From NCBI GenBank assembly GCA_028292405.1, contig JAQGMJ010000040.1, forward strand, positions 141,295 to 205,294: DNA of 64,000 nt, read 5' to 3'. A program made the translations under genes and the position numbers. This document shows, piece by piece, positions 36,525 to 46,335 of the stretch (the stretch's first letter is position 1; each line of letters starts with the position of its first letter). The notes under the pieces are model-generated. The model did not search any database. It was not told the DNA's origin and saw only the letters and a list, made by a program, of their open reading frames with translations. Source of the DNA: Betaproteobacteria bacterium (lineage in GTDB: Bacteria > Pseudomonadota > Gammaproteobacteria > Burkholderiales > JAEUOS01).

Positions 36525-39092
36525 GTGGCTGCAACAATCGCGCGTGATTCGCTCAGGCAATTTTGTGCCCTGGCATTGCTGGGGCTTGTGGTTGTGCCCG
36601 CCGCTGCAGACGAGGCGCCTCGGGAAGTGTCAGCCGCCCAGGCACGGCGGGCGCTCGCCGCCCGGCAGGGAACGCCGGCCGCGGCAGACTTCCGCGAAGG
36701 TCCGGAGGCCCAGATCGCGCCGGGGTCGCTGACGCCGGTGGAAGTCGCCGCCTATCGCGATGCCATCGAGCAAGCGCGGGCCGGACGCGCTGCGCAGGCG
36801 CTTGACTTCCTGCAGGCGCTGGCGCAGCGCCACCCCGAGCGCCGCGACCTACAGTATGACCTGGTGGTGGTGTCAGGCTGGGCCGGCAAGGACGCCGAGG
36901 CCGTGGCGCTGGCGGACCGCGTCGATCCCGCGGACGCGCCGGCCTACGCGCTCGAAGGGCTGGCCGGTTCTGCCCGCAGGGTGAAGAATTATTCGCTCGC
37001 CGAAGCCCTGTATTTGCGCAGTACCGAACGTTTTCCCGGGCGCATCGAGCCGCAAATCGGGATGATCCTGGTCCAACTGGATGAAAAGCGCATGGACGAA
37101 GCCGCCCGCCGGGCGGGCGAGTTGCGCGCGCGTTACCCGCGCAACCGCGAGGTGCTCGAAACCTATGCCGAAGTGGCGACCGCGCGCGGCGACTATTTCG
37201 CCGCCTTGTCGGCCTATCAGGCGATCCGCGCCGATGCGCCGGACGATCCGGCTGCCTTGCGCGGCGAGGCGCGCACCTTGACGCGCCTAGGCGCGCCGCA
37301 GCTTGCCTTGCAACTGGCCAATGCCCACCCCGGGGTGCTTTCCGAAGCCGAGGTCAACGCCTTTCAGGCCGACAGCACGGCCCATCGTATCCGCTGGGGC
37401 ACGGCGATGGCCAACCAGGGCCATGGCCCGGAGCGTTTCGCCGAGCTCGACCGCGCGCTGGCCGGCAGCGACGCCGTGGAGCCGCGTGCGCTGGACAAGA
37501 CCGTCTCGCTGAGCCCGGCCGAACGGCAGATGGCACTGGACCGCGTCAGCGCATTGCGCGGCCGCTATCGCATGCGCGAGGCGGCGGCGTTGTACGAGGC
37601 TCTGGCCGCACGCCCGGAGCCGGTTCCGGCATATGTGAAGGCCGACGCCGCCGCCGCTTACCTTTACCTGCATCAGCCCGAGCGCGCGCGGGACCTGTAC
37701 CGCGAAGTGGTGGCGGCCGATCCTGGCAACAGCGGCGCGCAGATCGGCCTGTTCTATGCCCTGGCCGAGAGCGAGGATCACAAGGCCGCGCTGGCGCAAA
37801 TCGAACAACTGGCGGCCGCGACGCCCAAGACCATCAACGCCTACAGCGCGGCCACCACTGAGGCTAACCCGCAATACCTTCCAGTGCAGACCGCGCGCGC
37901 GATGGCGCCGCTGCTTGCGAACCGGCCCGGCGAAGCATGGCGGCGCATGCGCGTTCTCAGCGCCGAAGCGCCCTTCAATATGGAAGCCGGCGTGGGCTAC
38001 GGCAGCACCATGGCGGCGCGCGGCTGGCCACGGCTGGCCGACAAGCAACTGCGCGGCCAATTGACCCTGGACCCCTACGATAGCGGGGCGCTCGGCGAGC
38101 ATGCCGAGGCGCTGCTGGAGATGCGCGACTACCGCAGCGCCGAGGCCGAACTGGCGAAAGCGCAGGCCAGCGGCGCGGAAGACGAGCGGGTGGTGCGCGC
38201 CACGTATCTGGCGCGGGTGCATAACATGATGGAGTTGAACGTCGAAGCCGGTTATGGACGCGGCACCGATGCGCCGACGGGCAGCCGCGACTTCGAGATC
38301 GATACCCATCTATATTCCAGTCCAATCGACTATAACTATCGCGCCTTCCTGCATACCTATGACGGCATGGGCACCTTCGACACCGGTACCGGGCGGTACG
38401 ATCGCGCCGGCGTCGGCCTTGAATACCGCTCGACCCACTATCTCGCCTCTGCCGAGTTGACCCAGGACCTGAACCGCGGGCGCACCGGCCTTTCCGTTGC
38501 CGGGGCCTACACGCCGGATGATTTCTGGACCCTGCGCGCGTTTGCCGAGTCGTCGAGCACTTACACACCGGTGCAGGCACGCCTGTTTGGTGTGGACGCC
38601 GGGCGCTATGGCGTCGGCGCTACCTGGCGCGGCAGCGAGTCGACCAGCGCCGGGGTGACGGCATATCGCCTGGCCTTCAGCGACGGCAATCGCCGCGATG
38701 TCGAGCAGGCGCGGGTGACCCAGCGCGTCTACGCCGGCCCGGTGTACCGGCTGGAAGCCACCGGCACGGTGGCGGCTTCGCAGGCATCGAAAAGCAACGT
38801 GGCGTATTTCAACCCGGGGCGCGATCTGGAGTCCAGCGTGCAGCTGGCCAATGAATGGCTGCAATGGCGCCGCTACGAGCGTGCCTTCCGCCACCGGCTG
38901 ACATTGGTCGCCGGCAATTACTGGGAGCAGGGCTTCGGCAGCGGCTCGCTGTACGACGCGCGTTACGAGCAGGAATGGAGCGCCGACGACCGCCTGATCC
39001 TGCGCTACGGCATCGGCCGTTCGATTCACCCCTACGACGGCGTGCGCAGCGCGCGTAACTACGCAGTGGTTTCCGTGACCTTGAGATTTTGA
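36525..39092 (+). CDS. pgaA: poly-beta-1,6-N-acetylglucosamine export porin PgaA
   Basis: PgaA exports partly deacetylated poly-GlcNAc through the outer membrane. The 855-residue precursor starts at GTG 36525, after AAGGGGA. A signal peptide (to about VVPAAADE) is followed by TPR-like repeats over about 60-560 (QALAQRHPERRDLQYDLVVV, YLRSTERFPGRIEPQ and others). A 16-stranded barrel occupies the last 300 residues and ends in the terminal phenylalanine SVTLRF. It is the first gene of a tightly packed pga operon. Confidence 0.93.
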   Translation: MAATIARDSLRQFCALALLGLVVVPAAADEAPREVSAAQARRALAARQGTPAAADFREGPEAQIAPGSLTPVEVAAYRDAIEQARAGRAAQALDFLQALAQRHPERRDLQYDLVVVSGWAGKDAEAVALADRVDPADAPAYALEGLAGSARRVKNYSLAEALYLRSTERFPGRIEPQIGMILVQLDEKRMDEAARRAGELRARYPRNREVLETYAEVATARGDYFAALSAYQAIRADAPDDPAALRGEARTLTRLGAPQLALQLANAHPGVLSEAEVNAFQADSTAHRIRWGTAMANQGHGPERFAELDRALAGSDAVEPRALDKTVSLSPAERQMALDRVSALRGRYRMREAAALYEALAARPEPVPAYVKADAAAAYLYLHQPERARDLYREVVAADPGNSGAQIGLFYALAESEDHKAALAQIEQLAAATPKTINAYSAATTEANPQYLPVQTARAMAPLLANRPGEAWRRMRVLSAEAPFNMEAGVGYGSTMAARGWPRLADKQLRGQLTLDPYDSGALGEHAEALLEMRDYRSAEAELAKAQASGAEDERVVRATYLARVHNMMELNVEAGYGRGTDAPTGSRDFEIDTHLYSSPIDYNYRAFLHTYDGMGTFDTGTGRYDRAGVGLEYRSTHYLASAELTQDLNRGRTGLSVAGAYTPDDFWTLRAFAESSSTYTPVQARLFGVDAGRYGVGATWRGSESTSAGVTAYRLAFSDGNRRDVEQARVTQRVYAGPVYRLEATGTVAASQASKSNVAYFNPGRDLESSVQLANEWLQWRRYERAFRHRLTLVAGNYWEQGFGSGSLYDARYEQEWSADDRLILRYGIGRSIHPYDGVRSARNYAVVSVTLRF

Positions 39093-39094
39093 AC

Positions 39095-40852
39095 ATGCAC
39101 GCCCTGTCAAAGATTTCGCATATCGTCGCCAGCCTGCTGGCGGCGCTCCTGGGCGGCAGTGCTCTCGGGGCCGCACCGGCGCTGAGCGCGGATCGGGCGC
39201 CGATGGCTGCGCCGGCCGGTTTTGCCGTCGTCCCGCCACCGCCGGGAAGTTTCATTGTGCTGTCGTACCATGAGGTGCGCGACGAAGTGCGTGACTATCC
39301 GGACCCCTACGCGGTGGACAGCGGCGCGCTGGTGGCGCAGTTCGCCTGGCTGCGCGGCAACGGCTATACGCCGGTCAGCCTGCAGGCGATCATCGATGCG
39401 CGCAACGGTGGCAAGGCGCTGCCCCCGAAAGCGGTGCTGTTGACTTTCGACGACGGCTATCTTTCGTTCTACACCCGCGTCTACCCGCTGCTGCGCGGCT
39501 TCGGCTATCCGGCGCTGCTGGCGGTGGTCGGCAAATGGATCGATGAGCCGCCGCAGGCGGATCAGCTGTATGGCGAGAAGGCGACGGTGGGTTCCGCCGC
39601 TTTCCCCACTTGGGCGCAGCTGCGCGAGATGGCCGGTTCGGGCCTTGTCGAAATGGCTTCGCATAGCTACGATCTACATCGAGGCATCCTCGCCAACCCG
39701 CAGGGCAATGTCGAGCCCGCCGCCACCGCGCGCCTGTACGACGCCGCCAGCGCCACTTACGAAGACGATACGCAATGGCGAGCGCGGGTTCGAGCCGACA
39801 TGGAACGCAATTCGGCATTGATCGAGCGCCACACCGGACAGCGCCCGCGCGCCATGGTCTGGCCCTACGGCAGCTATAACGACGAGCTGGTACGCATTGC
39901 CGGCGAGCTCGGCATGCCGGTCGACATCACGCTCAATGACGGCCTCAATACGCCGCAGGTGCCGCTGTCGGCGATGCGCCGCCTGCTCGTGATCCACAAT
40001 CCGCCGTTGGCCAATTTCACCGGCGAGGTGATCGGGCCCCTGGTGCGCCCCCCGGTGCGTGTGGTCGAGGTCGGCCTCGATCAGGTTTACGATGCCGACC
40101 CGGCGCGCCAGGAGCAGAAGCTTTCGGCATTGCTCGATCGCGTGCTGGCCCTGGGGGTGACGCATGTGTTCCTGCATCCCTTCAGCGATGGCGGCGAGGG
40201 CGCGGCGCTGCAAGCCTATTTCCCCACTCAATCGATGGCGATGCGCGCCGACCTGTTCAACCGGGTGGCCTGGCAGTTGTCGACTCGCGCCGATGTCAAG
40301 GTCTGCGCCGCGATTCCGCCGTCGGTGCTGCGCCTGCCTCCGGCGGTGGGCGGGGCGATCCTGGAAGACCTGGCTCGCGGCGCCAATTTCGAGGGCTTGT
40401 ATTTCATGGCAACGGGAGCAAGTGAGGCTGCTGACAGCACCGCGATGGTCACGGCGAGCGCCCGGTTGGCGCAGGCGGCGCGCAAGTGGCGTGCGCCGCT
40501 GTTGCTGGCGCGCGGCATTGTCGCGTCCGATGTTTCCGCGCAGGCGATCGCGTCGATTTCCGCCGGCGCCGATTGGGTGGTACTGCAATCGCGCGGTGTG
40601 GCTCCTATCATCGCCCTTGCAGGCGGGGACGCCGCGGCGCAGGTGGGCCAGCCGCGCCTGGTGGTTTTGCTCGATGGCGCGGCCGGGCCGGCGCCGCAGC
40701 GCGCCGGGGCCGAACTGGCGGAGCGCATGCGCGGGCTGCAGCGCGCGGGTGCCCTCAATTTCGGCTTTCGCGAGGACGATTTCATGCGCGATCAGCCGCC
40801 ACTGGCGCAGGTCGCACCTGCATTATCCGTACGTGACACCACTTTCAGGTAG
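39095..40852 (+). CDS. pgaB: poly-GlcNAc N-deacetylase PgaB
   Basis: PgaB partly deacetylates poly-GlcNAc in the periplasm before export. The 585-residue protein starts at the ATG at 39095, two bases after the pgaA stop. A hydrophobic N-terminal segment is present but no clear lipobox. The deacetylase domain has LSYHEVRDE, the catalytic TFDDGY (Asp119-Asp120) and metal ligands HSYDLH (190 and 195). The C-terminal glycoside-hydrolase-like domain is present (VFLHPFSDGGEG, NFEGLYFMA) but shorter than in E. coli. Confidence 0.92.
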   Translation: MHALSKISHIVASLLAALLGGSALGAAPALSADRAPMAAPAGFAVVPPPPGSFIVLSYHEVRDEVRDYPDPYAVDSGALVAQFAWLRGNGYTPVSLQAIIDARNGGKALPPKAVLLTFDDGYLSFYTRVYPLLRGFGYPALLAVVGKWIDEPPQADQLYGEKATVGSAAFPTWAQLREMAGSGLVEMASHSYDLHRGILANPQGNVEPAATARLYDAASATYEDDTQWRARVRADMERNSALIERHTGQRPRAMVWPYGSYNDELVRIAGELGMPVDITLNDGLNTPQVPLSAMRRLLVIHNPPLANFTGEVIGPLVRPPVRVVEVGLDQVYDADPARQEQKLSALLDRVLALGVTHVFLHPFSDGGEGAALQAYFPTQSMAMRADLFNRVAWQLSTRADVKVCAAIPPSVLRLPPAVGGAILEDLARGANFEGLYFMATGASEAADSTAMVTASARLAQAARKWRAPLLLARGIVASDVSAQAIASISAGADWVVLQSRGVAPIIALAGGDAAAQVGQPRLVVLLDGAAGPAPQRAGAELAERMRGLQRAGALNFGFREDDFMRDQPPLAQVAPALSVRDTTFR

Positions 40853-40860
40853 GCGCATAA

Positions 40861-42153
40861 ATGTCACATTTCGGCATCACGGTCATGCAGGTTTTCATCG
40901 GATATTCCTTCTACTATCCGCTGTTCATGGCCTATCTCTGGATGGTGGGGGCGATCTTCTACTACTTCCGCTTCGAGCGGCCCGCGCTGCCGGTGCGCAA
41001 GGCGATGAAGCGCGGCGAGCCCGAGCCGCCGCCGCAGTTGCCGGATTATCCGCTGGTGAGCATCGTCGTCCCTTGCTTTAATGAAGGGCGCGACCTGCAG
41101 GACACGGTTAAGTGGATGCTGGCCTGCGCTTACCCGAACTTCGACATCCTGCTGGTGAATGATGGAAGCACCGATAACACGCGCGACATCATGGATTCGC
41201 TGGTGGCTGAGCATCCGCGCATCCGCGCCATCCATCTGGAGAAAAACGAAGGCAAGGCGGTGGCGCTGGACACGGCGGCAGCGATGACATCGGCGCAGTA
41301 TCTGGCCTGCATCGACGCAGATGCGTTGCTCGACCCCTACGCCCTGCACTGGATGATGGCGCACTTGCTCTACGGCGCGCGGGTAGGGGCGGTGACCGGC
41401 AACCCGCGGGTGCGTAACCGTTCCACCTTGCTGGGCCGCCTGCAGCTGGGGGAGTACAGCTCCATCGTCGGGCTGATCAAGCGCGCGCAGCGCACCTATG
41501 GGCGCATTTTCACCGTCTCCGGCGTGGTCACCTGCTTTCGCAAGGCGGCGCTGCGCGATGTCGGCTACTGGAGCCGCGAGATGTTGACCGAGGATATCGA
41601 CATCAGCTGGAAGCTGCAGCTCCGCCACTGGGACGTGCGCTTCGAGCCGAAGGCGCTGTGCTGGATCTTGTCGCCGGAGACTCTGGAAGGATTGTGGAAG
41701 CAGCGCCTGCGCTGGTCCACCGGCGGCATCCAGGTGCTGATCAAGAACTGGCGCATCACCGGGCACTGGAAGTCGCGCCGCATGTGGCCGGTGCTGGTGG
41801 AGTACGTCCTGAGCGTGACCTGGGCCTACACCATGCTGGTGATGCTGATTCTCTGGCTGCTGGGTCTCCTGTTTGCCATGCCGCCCGGCCTGCGGGTGGA
41901 TTCCTTCCTGTCGGGCTGGAATGGCGTAGTCGTCGGCACCACCTGTCTGCTGCAGATCGGCATCTCCCTGGCTCTCGACTTGCGCTACGACAGCGGTTAC
42001 ATGCGCAAATTTTTCTGGATGATCTGGTACCCGCTGGCGTACTGGATGATCAACATGGCCACCACGATAGTGGCGGTACCCCGCGCGATTTCGCGCAATT
42101 CAAAGACGAGGGCAAGATGGATAAGTCCGGACCGTGGCATCACCCCACCCTGA
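40861..42153 (+). CDS. pgaC: poly-GlcNAc synthase PgaC
   Basis: PgaC is the inner-membrane family-2 glycosyltransferase that polymerises GlcNAc from UDP-GlcNAc. The 430-residue protein has N-terminal membrane segments. Catalytic motifs are VNDGSTDN (about 99-106), DADALLDPY (152-160), TED (243-245) and QRLRW (281-285). C-terminal membrane segments follow. It starts 8 bp after pgaB and its last 37 bp overlap pgaD. Activity in homologues needs c-di-GMP and PgaD. Confidence 0.95.
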   Translation: MSHFGITVMQVFIGYSFYYPLFMAYLWMVGAIFYYFRFERPALPVRKAMKRGEPEPPPQLPDYPLVSIVVPCFNEGRDLQDTVKWMLACAYPNFDILLVNDGSTDNTRDIMDSLVAEHPRIRAIHLEKNEGKAVALDTAAAMTSAQYLACIDADALLDPYALHWMMAHLLYGARVGAVTGNPRVRNRSTLLGRLQLGEYSSIVGLIKRAQRTYGRIFTVSGVVTCFRKAALRDVGYWSREMLTEDIDISWKLQLRHWDVRFEPKALCWILSPETLEGLWKQRLRWSTGGIQVLIKNWRITGHWKSRRMWPVLVEYVLSVTWAYTMLVMLILWLLGLLFAMPPGLRVDSFLSGWNGVVVGTTCLLQIGISLALDLRYDSGYMRKFFWMIWYPLAYWMINMATTIVAVPRAISRNSKTRARWISPDRGITPP

Positions 42154-42596
42154 GTTCGCCGATCATCGAGCGGCCCGACCTGCAGTCGCCACGGCAGCGT
42201 ACGCTGTACGGCGTCATCACGCTGGCCTTCTGGGCCGTTTGGATCTATCTCTGGGTACCGCTGCTGGCGCTGCTCGCCTGGCTGCTCGGCTTTGAGGAGG
42301 CGTATCGTTTCATGGTGGTCTACCAGGGCTACCGCGAGGTCCAGCACGTGCTGGAGAATTACGCTTTGATCGTGGTGATCATGGGCGGCACCCTGCTGGC
42401 CTGGGCCAGCTACAACATCACGCGCTTTCGCGGCGCCGACAAGCGCAGCGCGCGGCCCGCCGTGAGCCACGCCGACATCAGCCGGGACCTCGATCACGAC
42501 GAGGAATCGGTGCTGCGCTGGCAGAAGGAGCGCATGTTGCTGGTGCGCTATGACGATGCCGGGCGCATGGCTGAGGTGCGCGGACCAGGCGTGTGA
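42117..42596 (+). CDS. pgaD: poly-GlcNAc synthesis subunit PgaD
   Basis: PgaD is the small membrane partner that, with PgaC, forms the c-di-GMP-dependent synthase. The 159-residue protein has two hydrophobic segments (VITLAFWAVWIYLWVPLLAL and LIVVIMGGTLLAWASYNI) and a charged cytoplasmic tail. It starts at the ATG at 42117, inside the end of pgaC. Its stop codon overlaps the GTG start of a further gene. Confidence 0.9.
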   Translation: MDKSGPWHHPTLSSPIIERPDLQSPRQRTLYGVITLAFWAVWIYLWVPLLALLAWLLGFEEAYRFMVVYQGYREVQHVLENYALIVVIMGGTLLAWASYNITRFRGADKRSARPAVSHADISRDLDHDEESVLRWQKERMLLVRYDDAGRMAEVRGPGV

Positions 42597-43756
42597 ACGA
42601 ACTTCGGGGTGGACGCCGCGCCTGGCTGCGCGCGGCAGCGGCCGGGGGCGCATGGTGCGCGTTACCGTCTTGCGCGCCGGTGCTGGCGGCCGACGACGAG
42701 GGGGAAGACCACCGCGCCTGGCAACATGGCATCGATCTGCTGCGCGTAGGGGATCGCCTATTGCTGGTCTGGGGCAGCGCGGGCAATCCGCCGCGACCCA
42801 ATCTGGGTGGCGACTGGCCGCACGATGTCTACTGCGACTGGCTGGAGATGCCGGCTGCTGCCGGTGACGTGACGATCCATCCGCGGTTGCTGGTATCGCG
42901 GCCCGAGGCGCAGGAACCGCCGAGCGCGGCGATCAACAGCAAGGGCGTGATCCTGGTCACCGCGGAAGACGGCGAGGACGAGATCAACCAGCGGGCCGGC
43001 TTGTGGAATGCGCGGCTTGAACCCTTGCGCCCGTATCCTTTCATGATCCGCCGCGGCGGCCACTCCGGCCACGCGGCGGCGCTTGAGGAGCGGTTCCTGG
43101 TGGTTTATGGCGAGGGCTGGCAGGAGGGCGGCGGTTTCATGAATCGCGGCACAGGGCGCGACGTTCATGCACGCATCGTTGATGGCGCGGGGCGGCCGGG
43201 GCCGGAAATCCACCTGGCGCGCGGCCATCGCGACGGCTGGCCGCTGGTGGCGGCTTCGGACCGCAACTGGCTGGCGGTGTGGCAGCGTTACGAGGGGCCG
43301 AGCCTGTATTGCGCTGTGATCGATGCCGGCGGCCGGGCGTCGGCGCCGCGGCTGGTGGCTGATGGCCTGCCGATCCGCTATGCCTATGACGTGGCTTATT
43401 GCGCGGCGCTTGGGCGCTACGTGGTGGCGGGCAATCGCGGCGGACAGGGCTTTGTTGCCCTGCTTGACCGCGCTGGCGCGGTTCTCAGCCTGCAGGGGGG
43501 CTTGCCGCCGCTGGCCAGCGAGAGCCGGGTGTTGATTTGCGCCGGCGGCGATGGAACCCTGGCGGTCTACCCGGTGGCGCCGCAGGGCATCGCGGTATTG
43601 CGCCTGGGGGCGGCGAGCGTGGAGTTGCTGCGGGTGGTGGCGCACCCTCAGCGTTGGGACTACATGGGAACCACGGGGTGGTTTGCGGGGGAGACGCGCG
43701 TGCTCTTCGCCACCCTGACCACGCAGGGGGTGCGCGCCTTCGCGTTTGACCTTTAG
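42593..43756 (+). CDS. uncharacterised exported protein, fifth gene of the pga operon
   Basis: I do not recognise this 387-residue protein. The GTG start overlaps the pgaD stop (GTGTGA), so it is translated with the pga genes. The N-terminus has a twin-arginine-like motif (GGRRAWLRAAAAGG) and a hydrophobic segment ending near SCAPVLAAD; the Cys could be a weak lipobox. The rest is rich in beta-strands with repeating segments such as RLLLVWGSAG, RFLVVYGEGW, NWLAVWQRYEG and RYVVAGNRGG. These suggest a beta-propeller. A role in poly-GlcNAc modification, binding or anchoring is a reasonable guess from context only. Confidence 0.72.
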   Translation: MNELRGGRRAWLRAAAAGGAWCALPSCAPVLAADDEGEDHRAWQHGIDLLRVGDRLLLVWGSAGNPPRPNLGGDWPHDVYCDWLEMPAAAGDVTIHPRLLVSRPEAQEPPSAAINSKGVILVTAEDGEDEINQRAGLWNARLEPLRPYPFMIRRGGHSGHAAALEERFLVVYGEGWQEGGGFMNRGTGRDVHARIVDGAGRPGPEIHLARGHRDGWPLVAASDRNWLAVWQRYEGPSLYCAVIDAGGRASAPRLVADGLPIRYAYDVAYCAALGRYVVAGNRGGQGFVALLDRAGAVLSLQGGLPPLASESRVLICAGGDGTLAVYPVAPQGIAVLRLGAASVELLRVVAHPQRWDYMGTTGWFAGETRVLFATLTTQGVRAFAFDL

Positions 43757-43772
43757 CGGCGGTGCGTTTTTG

Positions 43773-44300
43773 TCAGTGCCTGATGCTGTTGCCGGTGCTG
43801 GTGCCGCTGCCGGCGCTGGCGTCGATCGGTTCCGGGTCCCGCGTTTCGATCTCTTTGGGCGTGAGGATCCACACTTCGATCAGCAGGCCGGTGGTCTGCT
43901 CGCGCAGGTATTTGATGCGCGTGTAGCCCTTGAGCGCGCCGGAAACCTTGAGCATGTTGTCGGCGCCGAAAATCCGCGCGCCCGGCGCCAGTTGCTCGAT
44001 CTTGCCGTTGACCTTGACGAAGTTCGTGCCATCGAATTCGGCGCGGGCGCGCCTGGCTGCGGCCGGGATGGGCACCAGGCGGTCGGGAATGGTGGCCAGT
44101 TCGGCATCGGTATAGTCGGGTTTGCTCCACCACCACTGGTGTTTTTTGTCGGGGTCCGCCGGCGCGGTCGTCACGTTGGTGGTGCCGTTGCCCATGGCCC
44201 GCACCTGCGCCAGCACTGGGGCGGCATATAGCGAGACGCCCAGCCCGCAGACTGTCGCGCAGATCGTACGGAGTAACGAACAGGCTATTTTTGTCAGCAT
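43773..44300 (-). CDS. uncharacterised secreted protein
   Basis: The 175-residue precursor starts at the ATG at 44300 (MLTKIACSLLRTICATVCGLG) with a signal peptide ending at VLAQ. The mature part has WWWSKPDYTDAELATIPDRLVPIP. A compact domain follows with VNGKIEQLAPGARIFGADNMLKVSG and IKYLREQTTGLLIEVWILTPKE. I do not recognise the family. It is convergent with the pga operon and stands alone, with a proper stop 16 bp from the propeller-like gene. Confidence 0.65.
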   Translation of the reverse strand: MLTKIACSLLRTICATVCGLGVSLYAAPVLAQVRAMGNGTTNVTTAPADPDKKHQWWWSKPDYTDAELATIPDRLVPIPAAARRARAEFDGTNFVKVNGKIEQLAPGARIFGADNMLKVSGALKGYTRIKYLREQTTGLLIEVWILTPKEIETRDPEPIDASAGSGTSTGNSIRH

Positions 44301-44459
44301 GGCGGCACCGAGGATGGTTGTTTTGGGCGGCGGGTGGCCGGGACCAAGAGCCCGGTCAGGCCTCCCGGGCGATGCTCGCAATGCACTTGCAAGACTTTCG
44401 CTAAGGGCTTGACCCGGAAAGGATTCTAGCAAATCCGGGGGCGCCGTGCCTAGTCCATG

Positions 44460-44490
44460 AAAAACCCCCTTGCGGCGCGGGTCCGCAAGG
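44460..44490 (-). terminator. Rho-independent terminator of the chemotaxis receptor gene
   Basis: On the minus strand CCTTGCGG pairs with CCGCAAGG around a 7-nt loop (83-90 with 68-75 of this hundred), followed by GGG and TTTTT. It lies 81 bp beyond the receptor stop. An 18-bp core (TGCGGCGCGGGTCCGCAA) recurs at 44517-44534. Confidence 0.75.
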
Positions 44491-44534
44491 GAGTTCTCGG
44501 GTTTTCAAAAGCTTCGTGCGGCGCGGGTCCGCAA
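44471..44534. repeat. 18-bp direct repeat within the terminator region
   Basis: TGCGGCGCGGGTCCGCAA occurs at 44471-44488 and again at 44517-44534. Each copy is itself a hairpin. The second lacks the T-run, so it is a duplicated terminator stem. Confidence 0.7.
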
Positions 44535-44570
44535 AGGGCCCTTCGGGAGTTCAAGTACCGTTGCGCCGGC

Positions 44571-46211
44571 TCAGGCTTCGACGCGAAAGCGCGAGATGTT
44601 CTGGTTCAGCTCGCTTGCCAGGGTGTTCAGGCGTCCGGCGGTGCTGGCGACCGCGCCCATGGCCTGGTTGTTCTGCTCGATCATCTGCACGATGTTTTCG
44701 ACCCGGCCGGCGATGTCCTGGCTGGCGTTGGATTGTTCGCCCAGGGCGATGGCGACTTCGCCGGTGACGGTGACGACCTGTTCGGTGCCATGGTTGATGG
44801 TGTCGATCATGGCGCCGGCGGCACGCGCCATTTCGATGCCCGCTTCGACCCGCTTGACCGAGACGTCCATGCGCGAGGTCATGGTGCCGACGCCTTCCTG
44901 CACCGAGGCGATGGTGGTGGCGATTTCCTGCGCCGAGCGGCTGGCCTGTTCGGCCAGCTTGCGCACTTCGTCGGCGACCACGGCAAAGCCGCGGCCGTGT
45001 TCGCCGGCGCGCGCCGCTTCGATGGCGGCATTCAGCGCCAGCAGGTTGGTCTGGTCGGCGACGCCCTTGATGGCGGTGGTAATGGAGGAGATCTGCTCTG
45101 AGTCGCGGCCGAGCTGCTGCGCGGTGGCGGCGGCGTCGCGGATGGCTTCGGCGATCAGGTTGATTTCGCCGACCATGGTCTTCATGGTGGTGGCGCCGGT
45201 CTTCGCCTCGCCGCCGGATTCCTGCGACAGGCGGCGCGCGTCGCCGGAGAGGGCGGCAACGTGGCTGACGCTGGTGGACATTTCTTCAAGCGCCGCGGCC
45301 ATCGAGGCGGTGGCTTCGGACTGCTGCTCGGAGCCGGCCTTGACGCCATCGGAGGCGGTGGAGAGTCGCTCGGAGGCGCCGGTGAGTTCATCGGCTTGTG
45401 AACGGATGTTGCGCAGCAGGCCGGCCAGCTCGTCGATCATGCGCATGGTGGCCAGCTGCAGGCGGGCGATCTCGTGCTTGTCGCCCGGGTTGACGTCGAT
45501 GCGCACCGAGAGGTCGCGCGCGGCAACCCGCTCCAGCGCCTGCACGGTGGCTTCCAGGGGAATGCGGATGCTGCGGGTGATCAGCCAGGCCAGCAGGGCG
45601 GAGAGCAGCAGCGAGGCGCCGGCCAGCAGCACCACCAGTTGCTCGCTGGACTCGGCGGTGGCGGAAATCTGCGCGGCGATGGTGTCGATGTTCTTGCGTT
45701 GCAGGTCAAGGAACTCTTGCAGGGTTGCCAGGTAGACCTTGGCGTGCGGCTTGAGCACTTCTTCGAGCAGGCGGGTGGACTCGGCGGCGTCGCCCTTTTT
45801 CTTCGCTTCCGAAATGGCGTCGCGGGTGACGCGGAATTTCTCGCGGAAGCCGTCCAGCTTGGCCAGCATTTCCTTTTCATCGGGCGCGGTGATCAGCGGC
45901 ACGATCTGTTTTTGCAGGACGCTGTTGTCCTTGGTGGTCTGGGCGTTTTCGGCGGCGAAAAAGTCGGCCAGCGAAGGGTCGCTGCTCTTGGCCACGGCGG
46001 TGGCGCGGCGCAGGCTGACGTTGGTGTTGCGGCTCCAGTCGCTGATCAGGCGTTCCTTCATCAGCGGGATTTGCAGCACCGAGCGGCTGTCGGCGGCGAC
46101 GCTGCGCAATTTCCACAGGGCGGTGCCGGTGGAAATAACCAGCAGGACGAGCAGGGAGCCGAAACCGATGGCCAGCCGCGAACCAATGCGTAAACGCGAA
46201 AATGAAAGCAT
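44571..46211 (-). CDS. methyl-accepting chemotaxis protein
   Basis: This is a transmembrane chemoreceptor of 546 residues. It starts at the ATG at 46211, with GGAG at a good distance. It has TM1 (about 12-33), a periplasmic four-helix-bundle sensor domain (about 34-190), TM2 (about 191-212) and a HAMP domain. The cytoplasmic signalling hairpin contains the strictly conserved [37 protein letters not shown] region, spread over about 385-425. There is no CheR/CheB-tethering pentapeptide at the C-terminus (ISRFRVEA). The ligand is unknown. Confidence 0.93.
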   Translation of the reverse strand: MLSFSRLRIGSRLAIGFGSLLVLLVISTGTALWKLRSVAADSRSVLQIPLMKERLISDWSRNTNVSLRRATAVAKSSDPSLADFFAAENAQTTKDNSVLQKQIVPLITAPDEKEMLAKLDGFREKFRVTRDAISEAKKKGDAAESTRLLEEVLKPHAKVYLATLQEFLDLQRKNIDTIAAQISATAESSEQLVVLLAGASLLLSALLAWLITRSIRIPLEATVQALERVAARDLSVRIDVNPGDKHEIARLQLATMRMIDELAGLLRNIRSQADELTGASERLSTASDGVKAGSEQQSEATASMAAALEEMSTSVSHVAALSGDARRLSQESGGEAKTGATTMKTMVGEINLIAEAIRDAAATAQQLGRDSEQISSITTAIKGVADQTNLLALNAAIEAARAGEHGRGFAVVADEVRKLAEQASRSAQEIATTIASVQEGVGTMTSRMDVSVKRVEAGIEMARAAGAMIDTINHGTEQVVTVTGEVAIALGEQSNASQDIAGRVENIVQMIEQNNQAMGAVASTAGRLNTLASELNQNISRFRVEA

Positions 46212-46335
46212 GTCTTCTCCTCTTTGAAGTGCCGTAAGGATAGGCAAAGGAGATAGGGCAGCATGCCCTGAAATGGGCCGGAAATCCGGTGCAATTCGGC
46301 TGATGGGGTGGCGGCAGGGCGGTCGGCCTGGGCGC

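Noticed and set aside
46245..46300. Two small hairpins (GGGCA-N3-TGCCC and CCGGA-N2-TCCGG) between the AraC and chemoreceptor genes
   Set aside because: Stems are short and no T-run follows, so I do not call them terminators.
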